This document shows positions 1-7,020 of a stretch of 32,704 nt of DNA, piece by piece. A program made the translations under genes and the position numbers. How positions within the stretch are numbered: the first letter of the stretch is position 1; each line of letters starts with the position of its first letter. The notes under the pieces were generated by a model, which was not told the DNA's origin, searched no databases, and saw nothing but the letters and a program-made list of their open reading frames with translations. The stretch is from positions 1 to 32,704 of the forward strand of contig DDVW01000010.1 in NCBI GenBank assembly GCA_002345545.1. Direction: 5' to 3'. This DNA is from Stenotrophomonas sp. UBA2302. Its GTDB lineage: Bacteria; Pseudomonadota; Gammaproteobacteria; Xanthomonadales; Xanthomonadaceae.

Positions 1-552
1 AGCCAGCCGGCCATTGCCCAGCGCATCGGCCAGCGCATCGGCGGGCAGCCGCAGCACCGAAGCGGCGGCGGCAGCGGCACCGAACGCGCCCGCAGTGGAG
101 GTCGGATGCCAGTAGCGGTAATGCCCGGTTCCCAGCGCCCGGCCGATGCGGATGGTGGCTTCATAGCCGCGCACGATGGCATCGAGCAGGGCGTCGGCAT
201 CGGCACCTTCGGCCTGCGCGGCGGCCAGCGCCACCGGAATGACCACCGGCCCCGGATGCAGGATCGCGCCACGGTGCACGTCGTCCATTTCCAGCACGTT
301 GCCCAGCGCGCCATTGAGCAGCAGCGCATCGGCCACGCCACGACGCCCCGCCCCCAGCGCAACCGCGCTGCCGGCCGGTTGCTGTTGCACCAGCCCGTGC
401 AGCTGTTGCGCGACGGGATAGCGCAGCGCCGCCAGCGCACAGCCCAGCCAGTCCACCAGCAGCAGCGCGGCACGCTGCCGGGACACGGCATCCACCGGCT
501 GTTGCAGGCGCTGGGCAAGCTGTTCGGTCAGGCTGGCGGCAGGTGCGGACAT
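1..552 (-). CDS. MmgE/PrpD family protein (N-terminal part, cut by window edge)
   Basis: The minus strand is open from an ATG at 552 to the window edge, giving the first 184 residues with no stop. The reading contains the family signature NGALGNVLEMDDVHRG followed by LHPGPVVIPVALAAA, then a GYEATIRIGRALG helix and HPTSTAGAFGAAAAA, all typical of the MmgE/PrpD fold that includes 2-methylcitrate dehydratase and cis-aconitate decarboxylase. Members dehydrate or decarboxylate small tricarboxylic acids in the cytoplasm; which reaction applies here cannot be told. The gene diverges from the CoA-transferase gene with about 90 bp between starts, a region that holds a TGTCCGGACA palindrome, so the two are probably co-regulated. 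The C-terminal half lies outside the window. Confidence 0.88.
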   Translation of the reverse strand, partial: MSAPAASLTEQLAQRLQQPVDAVSRQRAALLLVDWLGCALAALRYPVAQQLHGLVQQQPAGSAVALGAGRRGVADALLLNGALGNVLEMDDVHRGAILHPGPVVIPVALAAAQAEGADADALLDAIVRGYEATIRIGRALGTGHYRYWHPTSTAGAFGAAAAAASVLRLPADALADALGNGRLA

Positions 553-628
553 GGGGTGACGGGTTCCGGTACAGGCGGCTTCTGGGCGGGACAGGGACGG
601 GCTGCGATGAAAACAGCATAACCGACTT

Positions 629-638
629 TGTCCGGACA
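629..638. promoter_or_regulatory. TGTCCGGACA palindrome (candidate operator, site 1)
   Basis: A perfect 10-bp palindrome in the divergent region between the MmgE/PrpD and CoA-transferase genes, ending 6 bp before the CoA-transferase ATG. Context reads TTTGTCCGGACATATC. The same 10-mer recurs only at 17515 and 22089, both also intergenic. HutC-type GntR proteins bind short palindromes with GT..AC arms, so the GntR gene two steps downstream is the obvious candidate binder; that assignment is inference. Confidence 0.55.
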
Positions 639-644
639 TATCAT

Positions 645-1922
645 ATGATCCCGTTCCCGAACGCCGCAATTGCCGACATGCCCCGACTCCTGGATGCCGA
701 CACGTTTTTCGACTACCTCGCACAAGGTCCGGAGGTGTTCGCACCCGGCTGTGCCGGCCATTCGCTGCTGTTCGAACAGTGGCTGCGTGCCGGCGCGCAA
801 CGCTGTGGCGGACTGCGCTTCACCGGCGTGCACATTCCCACGGTCAACACCTTCGATTTTGCCGGCCTGCATCCGCAGAGCCGGCAGCGCACCATCTTCC
901 TCAGCGGCGACCTGCGGGCATCGTGGCTGGACGGGCGCATCGATTACCTGCCGATGACCTACACCGCCACCTGGCGCTGGCTGCGCGATGCGGTGGCTTT
1001 CGACACGCTGCTGGTACAGGTGACGCCGCCGGATGCGGACGGCAACTGCTCGCTGGGCATGGCCTGCGACTTCACCCCTGCCGTGTGGCCGCGCGCCACC
1101 CGCATCCTGGCGCACATCAATCCGCGCATGCCGCGCAGCCGCGGGCCGTCGATCCCGCTGGCCCGCATCACTGCCGCGATCGAGCAGGACATGCCGCTGC
1201 TTGCAGTGACCGATCCGCCCGCCGATACGGCGATGGACGCAGTCGCCGCGCAGGTGGCCACGCTGGTGGAGGACGGCGCCACCCTGCAGCTCGGCCTGGG
1301 CCGGCTGCAGTCGGCGGTACTGCGCGCGGTACGCGACCGCCGCAACCTGCGCATCCACAGCGGCATGGTCTCCGACGGCCTGCTCGGTCTGCTCGACTCC
1401 GGCGCACTGTCGCCGGCGCCGGACGCGGTGGTTGCCGGAGTCGCGCTGGGGACGCCGGCGCTGTATGCGGCCGCCGCCGCGCAGGTCAGCTTCCGTGAAG
1501 TCGGCCACACCCACGACCACTCGGTGCTGGGCGCCATTCCGCACCTGACCGCGATCAACAGCGCGCTGTCGGTGGACCTGCTGGGCCAGGTCAATGGCGA
1601 ATTCCTGTCCGGGCGCCAGCTCAGTGGCGTTGGCGGCCTACCCGACTTCCTGCAGGGCGCTCGCCAATCGGCCGGTGGTCGCGGCATCATTGCGCTGCCT
1701 GCCACCACCCCCCGGGGCGAGAGCAGGATCGTCCCGATACTTCCCGCGGGGCCGGTGAGCCTGGCCCGGGTGGATGCGGACTGCATCGTCAGCGAATACG
1801 GCATCGCCGACCTGCGCCATCTGGATGTCCATGCCCGCGCCCGGGCACTGATCGCCATTGCCGCCCCCGAACACCGCGACGCCCTGCAGCGCAGCTGGCA
1901 GGAACTCGCCCTCCGACTCTGA
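645..1922 (+). CDS. Acetyl-CoA hydrolase / CoA-transferase family protein
   Basis: A 425-residue protein of the acetyl-CoA hydrolase/4-hydroxybutyrate CoA-transferase family, which moves CoA from acyl-CoA to a free carboxylic acid. The N-terminal domain carries HIPTVNTFDFAGLHPQ and SLGMACDF; the C-terminal domain carries the hallmark IHSGMVSDG, GQVNGEFLSGRQLSGVGGLP and CIVSEYGIADLRHL motifs. Glu319 in VNGEF is the likely catalytic residue by family analogy. The ATG at 645 was chosen because the reading upstream of it runs into the divergent promoter and has no family similarity; an ATG at 678 is possible. The gene is followed after 16 bp by the GntR gene and probably forms an operon with it. 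Together with an MmgE/PrpD gene it suggests dicarboxylate or tricarboxylate catabolism; itaconate CoA-transferases belong to this family, but the substrate here is unknown. Confidence 0.9.
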   Translation: MIPFPNAAIADMPRLLDADTFFDYLAQGPEVFAPGCAGHSLLFEQWLRAGAQRCGGLRFTGVHIPTVNTFDFAGLHPQSRQRTIFLSGDLRASWLDGRIDYLPMTYTATWRWLRDAVAFDTLLVQVTPPDADGNCSLGMACDFTPAVWPRATRILAHINPRMPRSRGPSIPLARITAAIEQDMPLLAVTDPPADTAMDAVAAQVATLVEDGATLQLGLGRLQSAVLRAVRDRRNLRIHSGMVSDGLLGLLDSGALSPAPDAVVAGVALGTPALYAAAAAQVSFREVGHTHDHSVLGAIPHLTAINSALSVDLLGQVNGEFLSGRQLSGVGGLPDFLQGARQSAGGRGIIALPATTPRGESRIVPILPAGPVSLARVDADCIVSEYGIADLRHLDVHARARALIAIAAPEHRDALQRSWQELALRL

Positions 1923-1938
1923 ACAAGGATCTGTACAT

Positions 1939-2679
1939 ATGACCGGTACGCGACGCAGCAAGCCCCGCTATGCCGAACTGGGTGACCTGCTGCAGGCGGC
2001 GATCGAGAAAGGCGAATACGCCGTCGGTACCCTGCTGCCCACCGAGCTGGAGTTGTGTGAACGTTTCAGCGTCAGCCGCCACACCGCGCGCGCGGCACTG
2101 GCGCAGTTGATCAGCGCCGGGCTGGTGCAGCGCCGTCCCGGCGCCGGCACGCGGGTGATCGCGCAGAACGCGGCGATGCGCTATGAGCACGAGATCGACA
2201 CCGTCGACCTGCTGATGCAGTACGGCAACACCACGCGCCTGAAGGTGCTGCAGTCCGAGCGGCTGCAGGCGGACGCGGCGATGGCGCAGCGGCTGGAGAT
2301 CGCCGAGGGCAAGGATTACCTGCGCCTGCACTGCCTGCGTCTGGAGGAACAGTCACGCGAGCCGATCGCGGTGACCGAGATGCTGGTGCCGGTACGCAGC
2401 GGTGTGCCCACCGAAAAGCTGCTGGAGGTGGGTGGCGCGGCCCGCGCACTGGCCCGCTTCGTCGACCCGGCACGGCTGTCGCGCGTGGAACAGGTCTTCG
2501 ACGCGGCCTCCTTCGATGCGGCCGACGCTAGGCTGCTGGACATCAAGAAGAGCGAGCCGGCGATGCGCGTGCAGCGCCGCTACCGCGATGCCAATGGCCG
2601 CCTGCTGCTGGTCGCCATCAGCCTGCACCCGCCAGGCCGTTTCGCCTATTCGATGGTGCTCTCGCGCAACCACCGCTGA
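1939..2679 (+). CDS. GntR family regulator, HutC/UTRA subfamily
   Basis: A 246-residue transcription factor. Residues about 11-74 form the GntR winged helix-turn-helix, with the diagnostic GTLLPTELELCERFSVSRHT, ARAALAQLISAGLVQRRPG and GAGTRVI. Residues about 95-240 match the UTRA effector domain (LRLHCLRLEEQSREPIAVTE; RYRDANGRLLLVAISLHP). Such proteins are usually repressors that leave DNA when they bind a pathway metabolite. The ATG at 1939 is preceded by AAGGA at 1925-1929 with good spacing; the longer open frame upstream overlaps the CoA-transferase gene and is rejected. The gene sits 16 bp after the CoA-transferase stop, so it is probably autoregulated through the palindrome at 629. A strong hairpin at 2700 ends the unit. 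Confidence 0.93.
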   Translation: MTGTRRSKPRYAELGDLLQAAIEKGEYAVGTLLPTELELCERFSVSRHTARAALAQLISAGLVQRRPGAGTRVIAQNAAMRYEHEIDTVDLLMQYGNTTRLKVLQSERLQADAAMAQRLEIAEGKDYLRLHCLRLEEQSREPIAVTEMLVPVRSGVPTEKLLEVGGAARALARFVDPARLSRVEQVFDAASFDAADARLLDIKKSEPAMRVQRRYRDANGRLLLVAISLHPPGRFAYSMVLSRNHR

Positions 2680-2699
2680 GGCGGCGCACGCTCACAGCG

Positions 2700-2724
2700 A
2701 AAGGCCCCGCAGTGCGGGGCCTTT
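2700..2724. terminator. Bidirectional terminator hairpin
   Basis: A perfect 11-bp stem (AAAGGCCCCGC and its complement) closes on the 3-base loop AGT. It stands between the converging GntR and 63-residue genes, and its A and T flanks serve both strands as a rho-independent terminator. Confidence 0.85.
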
Positions 2725-2729
2725 GCCGG

Positions 2730-2921
2730 TCACTTGCGCAGCAGCAGCGCCAGTACGCTCGGCCGCAGCGCCAGACGCAGCATCTGCCGGAACTCGGCCG
2801 GGGTCAGGGTGGTCTTGCACTGCATCATGCCGGCCACACCGTCCATCACCAGCAGGCCGTCCTCGGCCTTGACGTCATCGATGCGCACATCGAGCTTGGT
2901 CATCGGGGTCACGACCTTCAT
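2730..2921 (-). CDS. Small conserved-looking hypothetical protein coupled to flavoprotein
   Basis: A 63-residue protein that I do not recognise. It begins MKVVTPMTKLDVRIDDVKAE and continues GLLVMDGVAGMMQCKTTLTPAEFRQML, suggesting a short beta-rich start and a C-terminal helix; one Cys lies in MMQCKT and there is no signal peptide or membrane segment. Its ATG overlaps the flavoprotein stop in an ATGA (2918-2921), and GGGAGGAG lies just upstream inside the flavoprotein gene, so translation looks coupled. That arrangement suggests a subunit or partner of the flavoprotein, but no function can be assigned. It ends 6 bp before the terminator hairpin. Confidence 0.75.
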   Translation of the reverse strand: MKVVTPMTKLDVRIDDVKAEDGLLVMDGVAGMMQCKTTLTPAEFRQMLRLALRPSVLALLLRK

Positions 2922-4435
2922 GCCCGCTCCTCCCAGTTGGCCAGGCCGGCGATGCCTCGGCCGGCAGCACGACCGGAGATCATCGCCTCGGTCAGGTAGG
3001 AACCGTTCTGGTACAGGTCGGAGAACATCGAGCCCATTTCACCGGCTTCGTACAGGCGCGGAATCGGCTGGCCCTCATGGTCCAGCACCTCGGACTTGAT
3101 GTTGCGACGCGCGCCACCGCCAGTGCAGACGATCACCGGATCGATGCGCACGCCGTAGAACGGGCCCTGCGCGATCGGCTGCAGGGTCAGCGGATTGCGG
3201 CCGAAGGCCTCGTCGTTGCCGGCGGCGCAGGCGGCGTTGTAGCGGTCCACTTCGGCGCGCAGCTTGGCCGGATCACGCCCGATCAGCACCGCCAGTTCCT
3301 CGATGCTGTCAGCCTTGTGGATCCAGCCCTTGGCGATTTCCGCCGAGTTGTCGTCCGACCACTGATAGCCGCGCACCACCGGGTTCCAGCTCATCACTTC
3401 CACCACCAGCTTGTTGTACTGGCAGGTGTTGTGGTCAAAGATCATATGCACCGGTTGCGCACGGTAATGCGGGGTATCCACCCAGTGGCCGTGCTTCTTT
3501 TCCTTGTAGTGGGTCAGCTGCAGCTCGGCGGTTTCGTTGTAGAAGCGCTCGGTGTTGGCGTCCACCTCGATCCAGCTGAAGCTCTGCCAGAAGAAGTTGC
3601 GCAGAAAGCCGTTGACGAAGCCTTCCGGCTTGAAGCCCGGCCAGATTCCGCCGCTCTGCCCCTGGTTGCGCATGTGCCACAGGTCGGCGCCCGCCTTCTG
3701 CAGGATCTTGATGCCGTCGCCGGTGTTGTGCGGCGTGCCCAGCGGCGCCGGGTTGCTCAGGCCGAAATAGTTGCGCTGCATGTCCAGGTTGGCCTCAAAA
3801 CCACCGGTGGCCATCACCACGCCCTTTTTGGCGCGGATGGCCACGCGCTGACCGTTCTGCTCGGCGATCACACCGAACACTTCCAGCGTGTCCGGGTCCT
3901 GCACCAGGTCCTTGATCGGCGATTCGTAGGCGATCTGGATGCGCGGGCGCAGGCGGATGTTCTCGCGGAAGGCCAAGTACACGCCCGAGGGGATCGGCAG
4001 GATGGTGGCGGTGCAATGCACGGCCTCGCGCGCGCCGAATTCCGGGAATTCCAGCACCGCATCCCGCTCGGAGAAGCCGGTGCCGTGGATGTACTGCGCG
4101 CCGGCCTGCGCCGCGCGCTCCTGGATCCACGGTTCCAGCGCTTCCATCGCCTCGGACCACGGCACCAGCATGTCTTCCGGGATCGGGTTGGCCACGCTCA
4201 TCTTGCGCTGGTATTCGGCCAGCACCTTGGCGTTCTTGGTGATCAGCAGCGACTGCCCGGCCACGCGGCTGTTGCCGCCGGTCTCGGCCTCGTTGGCCTT
4301 TTCCAGGATCAGGATCGACAGACTCGGGTCCAGGTCATGCGCCTCGATGGCGGCGCACATCGCCGCCAGGCCGAAGCCGGCGATGACGAGATCGTATTGC
4401 TGGTCCCACTGTTTGACGGCGTTGAGGCTGGCCAT
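2918..4435 (-). CDS. FAD-dependent oxidoreductase, fumarate reductase/KstD-like
   Basis: A 505-residue flavoprotein of the FAD_binding_2 type (fumarate reductase, succinate dehydrogenase and 3-ketosteroid dehydrogenase superfamily). An N-terminal Rossmann segment, DLVIAGFGLAAMCAAIEA (about residues 15-32), is followed by LEKANEAETGGNSRVAGQS. The end has the FAD-contacting IPRLYEAGEMGSMFSDLYQNG and ISGRAAGRG. It should bind FAD and oxidise or reduce a C-C bond in the cytoplasm; the substrate is unknown. There is no Tat signal or heme domain, unlike periplasmic fumarate reductases. GGAGG at good distance precedes the ATG at 4435. It is coupled by ATGA overlap to a 63-residue protein downstream and diverges from a LysR gene that is its probable regulator. 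Confidence 0.9.
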   Translation of the reverse strand: MASLNAVKQWDQQYDLVIAGFGLAAMCAAIEAHDLDPSLSILILEKANEAETGGNSRVAGQSLLITKNAKVLAEYQRKMSVANPIPEDMLVPWSEAMEALEPWIQERAAQAGAQYIHGTGFSERDAVLEFPEFGAREAVHCTATILPIPSGVYLAFRENIRLRPRIQIAYESPIKDLVQDPDTLEVFGVIAEQNGQRVAIRAKKGVVMATGGFEANLDMQRNYFGLSNPAPLGTPHNTGDGIKILQKAGADLWHMRNQGQSGGIWPGFKPEGFVNGFLRNFFWQSFSWIEVDANTERFYNETAELQLTHYKEKKHGHWVDTPHYRAQPVHMIFDHNTCQYNKLVVEVMSWNPVVRGYQWSDDNSAEIAKGWIHKADSIEELAVLIGRDPAKLRAEVDRYNAACAAGNDEAFGRNPLTLQPIAQGPFYGVRIDPVIVCTGGGARRNIKSEVLDHEGQPIPRLYEAGEMGSMFSDLYQNGSYLTEAMISGRAAGRGIAGLANWEERA

Positions 4436-4512
4436 GCTGTTCCCTCCGGAGTTGCGATGCCCCGACTATCCGCACCGCCCGGGGAAATAGCCAACCAATT
4501 CGCGTATTGTCC

Positions 4513-4527
4513 ACAACCATTGGTTGT
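4513..4527. promoter_or_regulatory. 15-bp inverted repeat, candidate LysR operator
   Basis: ACAACCA-T-TGGTTGT is a perfect 7-1-7 inverted repeat centred at 4520, in the 107-bp region between the divergent flavoprotein and LysR starts. LysR proteins commonly bind dyads in exactly such divergent regions, so this is the likely recognition site for the adjacent regulator. It lies 15 bp before the LysR ATG, a position suited to autorepression. Confidence 0.6.
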
Positions 4528-4542
4528 AACTCATATGCCGTC

Positions 4543-5457
4543 ATGGATCTTCGCCAGCTCCGCTATTTCCTGTCCGTGGTCGAACATGGCAGTTTCACCC
4601 GTGCCGCCGAGGCCAGCGGCCGCACCCAGCAGGCGCTGAGCAAGGGCATCAGCGCGCTGGAACAGCAGCTGGGCGCACGCCTGTTCGAGCGCGGCAGCCG
4701 CCAGGCGCGGCTGACCGACGTCGGCCGCCTGCTGCTGGAACACGCCCGGCCCGCCCACGATGCGGTACGCCGCTTCGAGGACCGCCTGCAGGAATTGCAG
4801 ACCGGCGCCGAAGGCCAGCTGCGCATCGGTACCGGCCCCAGCACCGCCGGCTCGCTGGTGGCCCCGGCGGTGCTGGCGCTGCGCCGCCACTGGCCGAAGA
4901 TCGGCGTGCACGTCAGCGGCGGCATCCTGCCCGAACTGCTGCCCAGCCTGCTGGCCCGCGAGCTGGACGCGGTGGTCGCGCTGCACACCTTCGGCGACGG
5001 CGATCCGGATCCGCGCATCCACAGCGAAGTGCTGATGCACGACGAGTACCGGGTGCTGGCCAGCGCGCGCCATCCGCTCGCCCGCCAGCGTGCGATCAGC
5101 CCGGCGCAGCTGCTTCAGCAGGCCTGGATCTTCGGGCGCCGGCTGGGCGCGGTGGAGGCCGTGTTCCGGCAGCGATTCCACGCCGCCGGGCTGGAGCCGC
5201 CGCTCAACACGATGGAAAGCGGCTCGCCGGAATTCATGCGTGCACTGATCGGCGAAGGCGGCCACCTCACCCTGCTGCCCAGCCGCCTGGCGCATGCCGA
5301 GCTGCTGGCCGGGGACTGGGTGAAACTCGACGCCCCCGGTTTTGCGTGGCAGCGCCCGGTGATGGTGCATACCCGCGACGGCGAACCGCAGAGCGCGCCC
5401 CTGGCCCGGCTGCTGCAGGCATTGCGCAATGCCGCCGCACAGGCTAGGACCCGTTGA
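4543..5457 (+). CDS. LysR family transcriptional regulator
   Basis: A 304-residue LysR regulator. The N-terminal winged helix-turn-helix is clear: MDLRQLRYFLSVVEHGSFTR, AAEASGRTQQALSKGISALE and QQLGARLFERGSRQARLTDVG (about residues 1-60). The effector-binding domain follows (residues about 90-295, GQLRIGTGPSTAGSLVAPAV onward). The ATG at 4543 starts exactly where family members begin; an upstream TTG frame would run through the operator. It diverges from the flavoprotein gene and probably controls it through the 15-bp dyad at 4513. The inducer is unknown. Confidence 0.93.
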   Translation: MDLRQLRYFLSVVEHGSFTRAAEASGRTQQALSKGISALEQQLGARLFERGSRQARLTDVGRLLLEHARPAHDAVRRFEDRLQELQTGAEGQLRIGTGPSTAGSLVAPAVLALRRHWPKIGVHVSGGILPELLPSLLARELDAVVALHTFGDGDPDPRIHSEVLMHDEYRVLASARHPLARQRAISPAQLLQQAWIFGRRLGAVEAVFRQRFHAAGLEPPLNTMESGSPEFMRALIGEGGHLTLLPSRLAHAELLAGDWVKLDAPGFAWQRPVMVHTRDGEPQSAPLARLLQALRNAAAQARTR

Positions 5458-5548
5458 ACCACGCCAGCGCATCAGCGCGGAGCGTGCATTGATTGCATCT
5501 TCCCGCTGCAATGGTGACGCTGGACATCCCCCACCGAGGAAAACCGCC

Positions 5549-5806
5549 ATGGATACCCGCGAAGTCCGCATGACCAACCTGTTCCTGCAGCTCGGGCTGC
5601 CGGCCGACCCCGAGGCGATCGCCCATTTCATCGTCACCAACCAGTTGCCCGAACAGGTGCCGCTGCTGGAGGCGCCGCTGTGGAATGAAAGCCAGCGCCA
5701 GTTCCTGCGCGAGGCGCTGGAAAATGATGGCGAATGGGCGCTGGTGGTGGATGCGCTGAGCGAATCACTGCACGAGGATGCGGTGAAGGCGCGTACCGGC
5801 CTGTAG
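5549..5806 (+). CDS. DUF2789 family protein
   Basis: An 85-residue protein beginning MDTREVRMTNLFLQLGLPAD and continuing PLLEAPLWNESQRQFLREAL and ALVVDALSESLHEDA. These are the features of the DUF2789 family of small helical cytoplasmic proteins of unknown function, and the length fits. GAGGA at 5536-5540 lies 8 bp before the ATG; the frame extends further upstream but without a ribosome site. It converges with the RIO kinase gene on a shared hairpin. It looks like a resident chromosomal gene unrelated to the catabolic clusters. Confidence 0.85.
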   Translation: MDTREVRMTNLFLQLGLPADPEAIAHFIVTNQLPEQVPLLEAPLWNESQRQFLREALENDGEWALVVDALSESLHEDAVKARTGL

Positions 5807-5817
5807 GCCGCAGGCCA

Positions 5818-5848
5818 CGACCCGGGCGGTCCATGCCGGCCCGGGTCG
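5818..5848. terminator. Hairpin between convergent genes
   Basis: A 10-bp perfect stem (CGACCCGGGC and its complement) closes an 11-base loop between the DUF2789 and RIO kinase stops. No T-run follows, so it may be a weak or bidirectional terminator. Confidence 0.6.
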
Positions 5849-5849
5849 C

Positions 5850-6710
5850 TCAGTAATCCTCTTCCTCGGCCTCACGCCGGCCCTGTTCGCGGATCAGCGC
5901 CATCTCGCGGGCATCGTTGATCGCCTCGCGCACGCCATCCAGGTCCACCGCATGCTCGTCCGGGGTGTACTCGCCGCTGAGCTCGGTATCGGCCAGCAGC
6001 TCGCCGGCCTGGAACAGCTCCCACATTTCCTCGCCATACCAGGTGTCGAGCAGTTCCGGCGCGCTGCGCCCCAGATACGCGGTGAGGTTGTTGACGTCAC
6101 GCAGCAGCATGGTGCGCGCGGCGTTGTTGCCGGCGGCGCTGACCACCTGCGGGAAATCGATCACGATCGGGCCATCCGGGCCGACCAGCACGTTGTACGG
6201 CGACAGGTCACCGTGGATCAGGCCGCAGCACAGCATCAGCTTGACCTGCTGCACCAGCACCGCGTGGAACTGGCGCGCCTGTACCTCCGTGAGTTCCACT
6301 TCGCCCAGACGCGCCGCGCTGAAGCCCTCGGCATCGGTGACCAGCTCCATCACCAGCACGCCATGGAAGTAGCCGAACGGCTCCGGCACGCGCACGCCGG
6401 CTTCGCGCAGCTGGTACAGCGCATCGACCTCGGTGTTCTTCCACTCCGCTTCCTGCTGCTTGCGGCCATAGCGGGTGGCCTTGCCGATGGCGCGCGCCTC
6501 GCGCGAACCACGCACCTTGCGGCCTTCCTGGTACTGCACGCGCTGCTGGAAGCTGCGCTGCGCCATGTCCTTGTAGACCTTGGCACAGCGCACCTCATCG
6601 CCACTGCGCACCACGTAGACGGCTGCTTCCTTGCCGCTTTTCAGCGGTCGCAGCACTTCATCGATGACGCCATCGTCGATCAGGACCTGCAGCTGGGGGG
6701 GTGTTTTCAC
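5850..6710 (-). CDS. RIO-type serine protein kinase
   Basis: A 286-residue RIO1-family kinase. The nucleotide loop region reads LKSGKEAAVYVVRSGDEVRCAKVYKD, the catalytic loop is LIHGDLSPYNVLV and the metal-binding loop is IVIDFPQVV; these three are the defining RIO elements. Bacterial members are cytoplasmic Ser kinases of poorly known targets. The start is most likely the GTG at 6710 (VKTPPQLQVLIDDGVIDEVL), because similarity to the family begins there; an ATG at 6761 or 6824 would add residues without family character. The acidic tail ends REAEEEDY. The gene is transcribed alone, toward DUF2789. Confidence 0.9.
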   Translation of the reverse strand: MKTPPQLQVLIDDGVIDEVLRPLKSGKEAAVYVVRSGDEVRCAKVYKDMAQRSFQQRVQYQEGRKVRGSREARAIGKATRYGRKQQEAEWKNTEVDALYQLREAGVRVPEPFGYFHGVLVMELVTDAEGFSAARLGEVELTEVQARQFHAVLVQQVKLMLCCGLIHGDLSPYNVLVGPDGPIVIDFPQVVSAAGNNAARTMLLRDVNNLTAYLGRSAPELLDTWYGEEMWELFQAGELLADTELSGEYTPDEHAVDLDGVREAINDAREMALIREQGRREAEEEDY

Positions 6711-7020
6711 GGATTCTCGGCAATACCGCTGGCGCTTCGGACAGTTCCGGAGATGCGCCATGCGGAGGGGATCAGGGCCGCCTATTGTTGCCGATGGTAT
6801 CGACCGGAGGTAGCCGGGCGGCAACCGCGGTTGGGCCCGGGTTGGGATGCGGCAAGGTGGATGGCGCCGGGCAGCCGGCCGCCATCACTGCGGAAACGCC
6901 CCGAAAACAGCGTGTTCCCGCGGTGCCGGCCGGCTTGCGGGCGGTGGAAGCCGAGTGCGGAGCAGCGGCGCTGGGGCCGGCTGCCTGCACATGTGCGCGG
7001 CGGGAAATCCGCGGCGCTGC
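6711..7020. other. Gene-free stretch upstream of RIO kinase
   Basis: About 310 bp with no gene I can support. It should hold the RIO kinase promoter and the 3' end of the cluster A minus-strand transcript. A 10-bp palindrome GCACATGTGC lies near 6990, but no convincing T-tailed terminator is visible. Confidence 0.5.

Noticed and set aside
3077..4639. 520-codon plus-strand frame opposite the KstD-like flavoprotein
   Set aside because: Antisense shadow; it also runs across the LysR operator and start.
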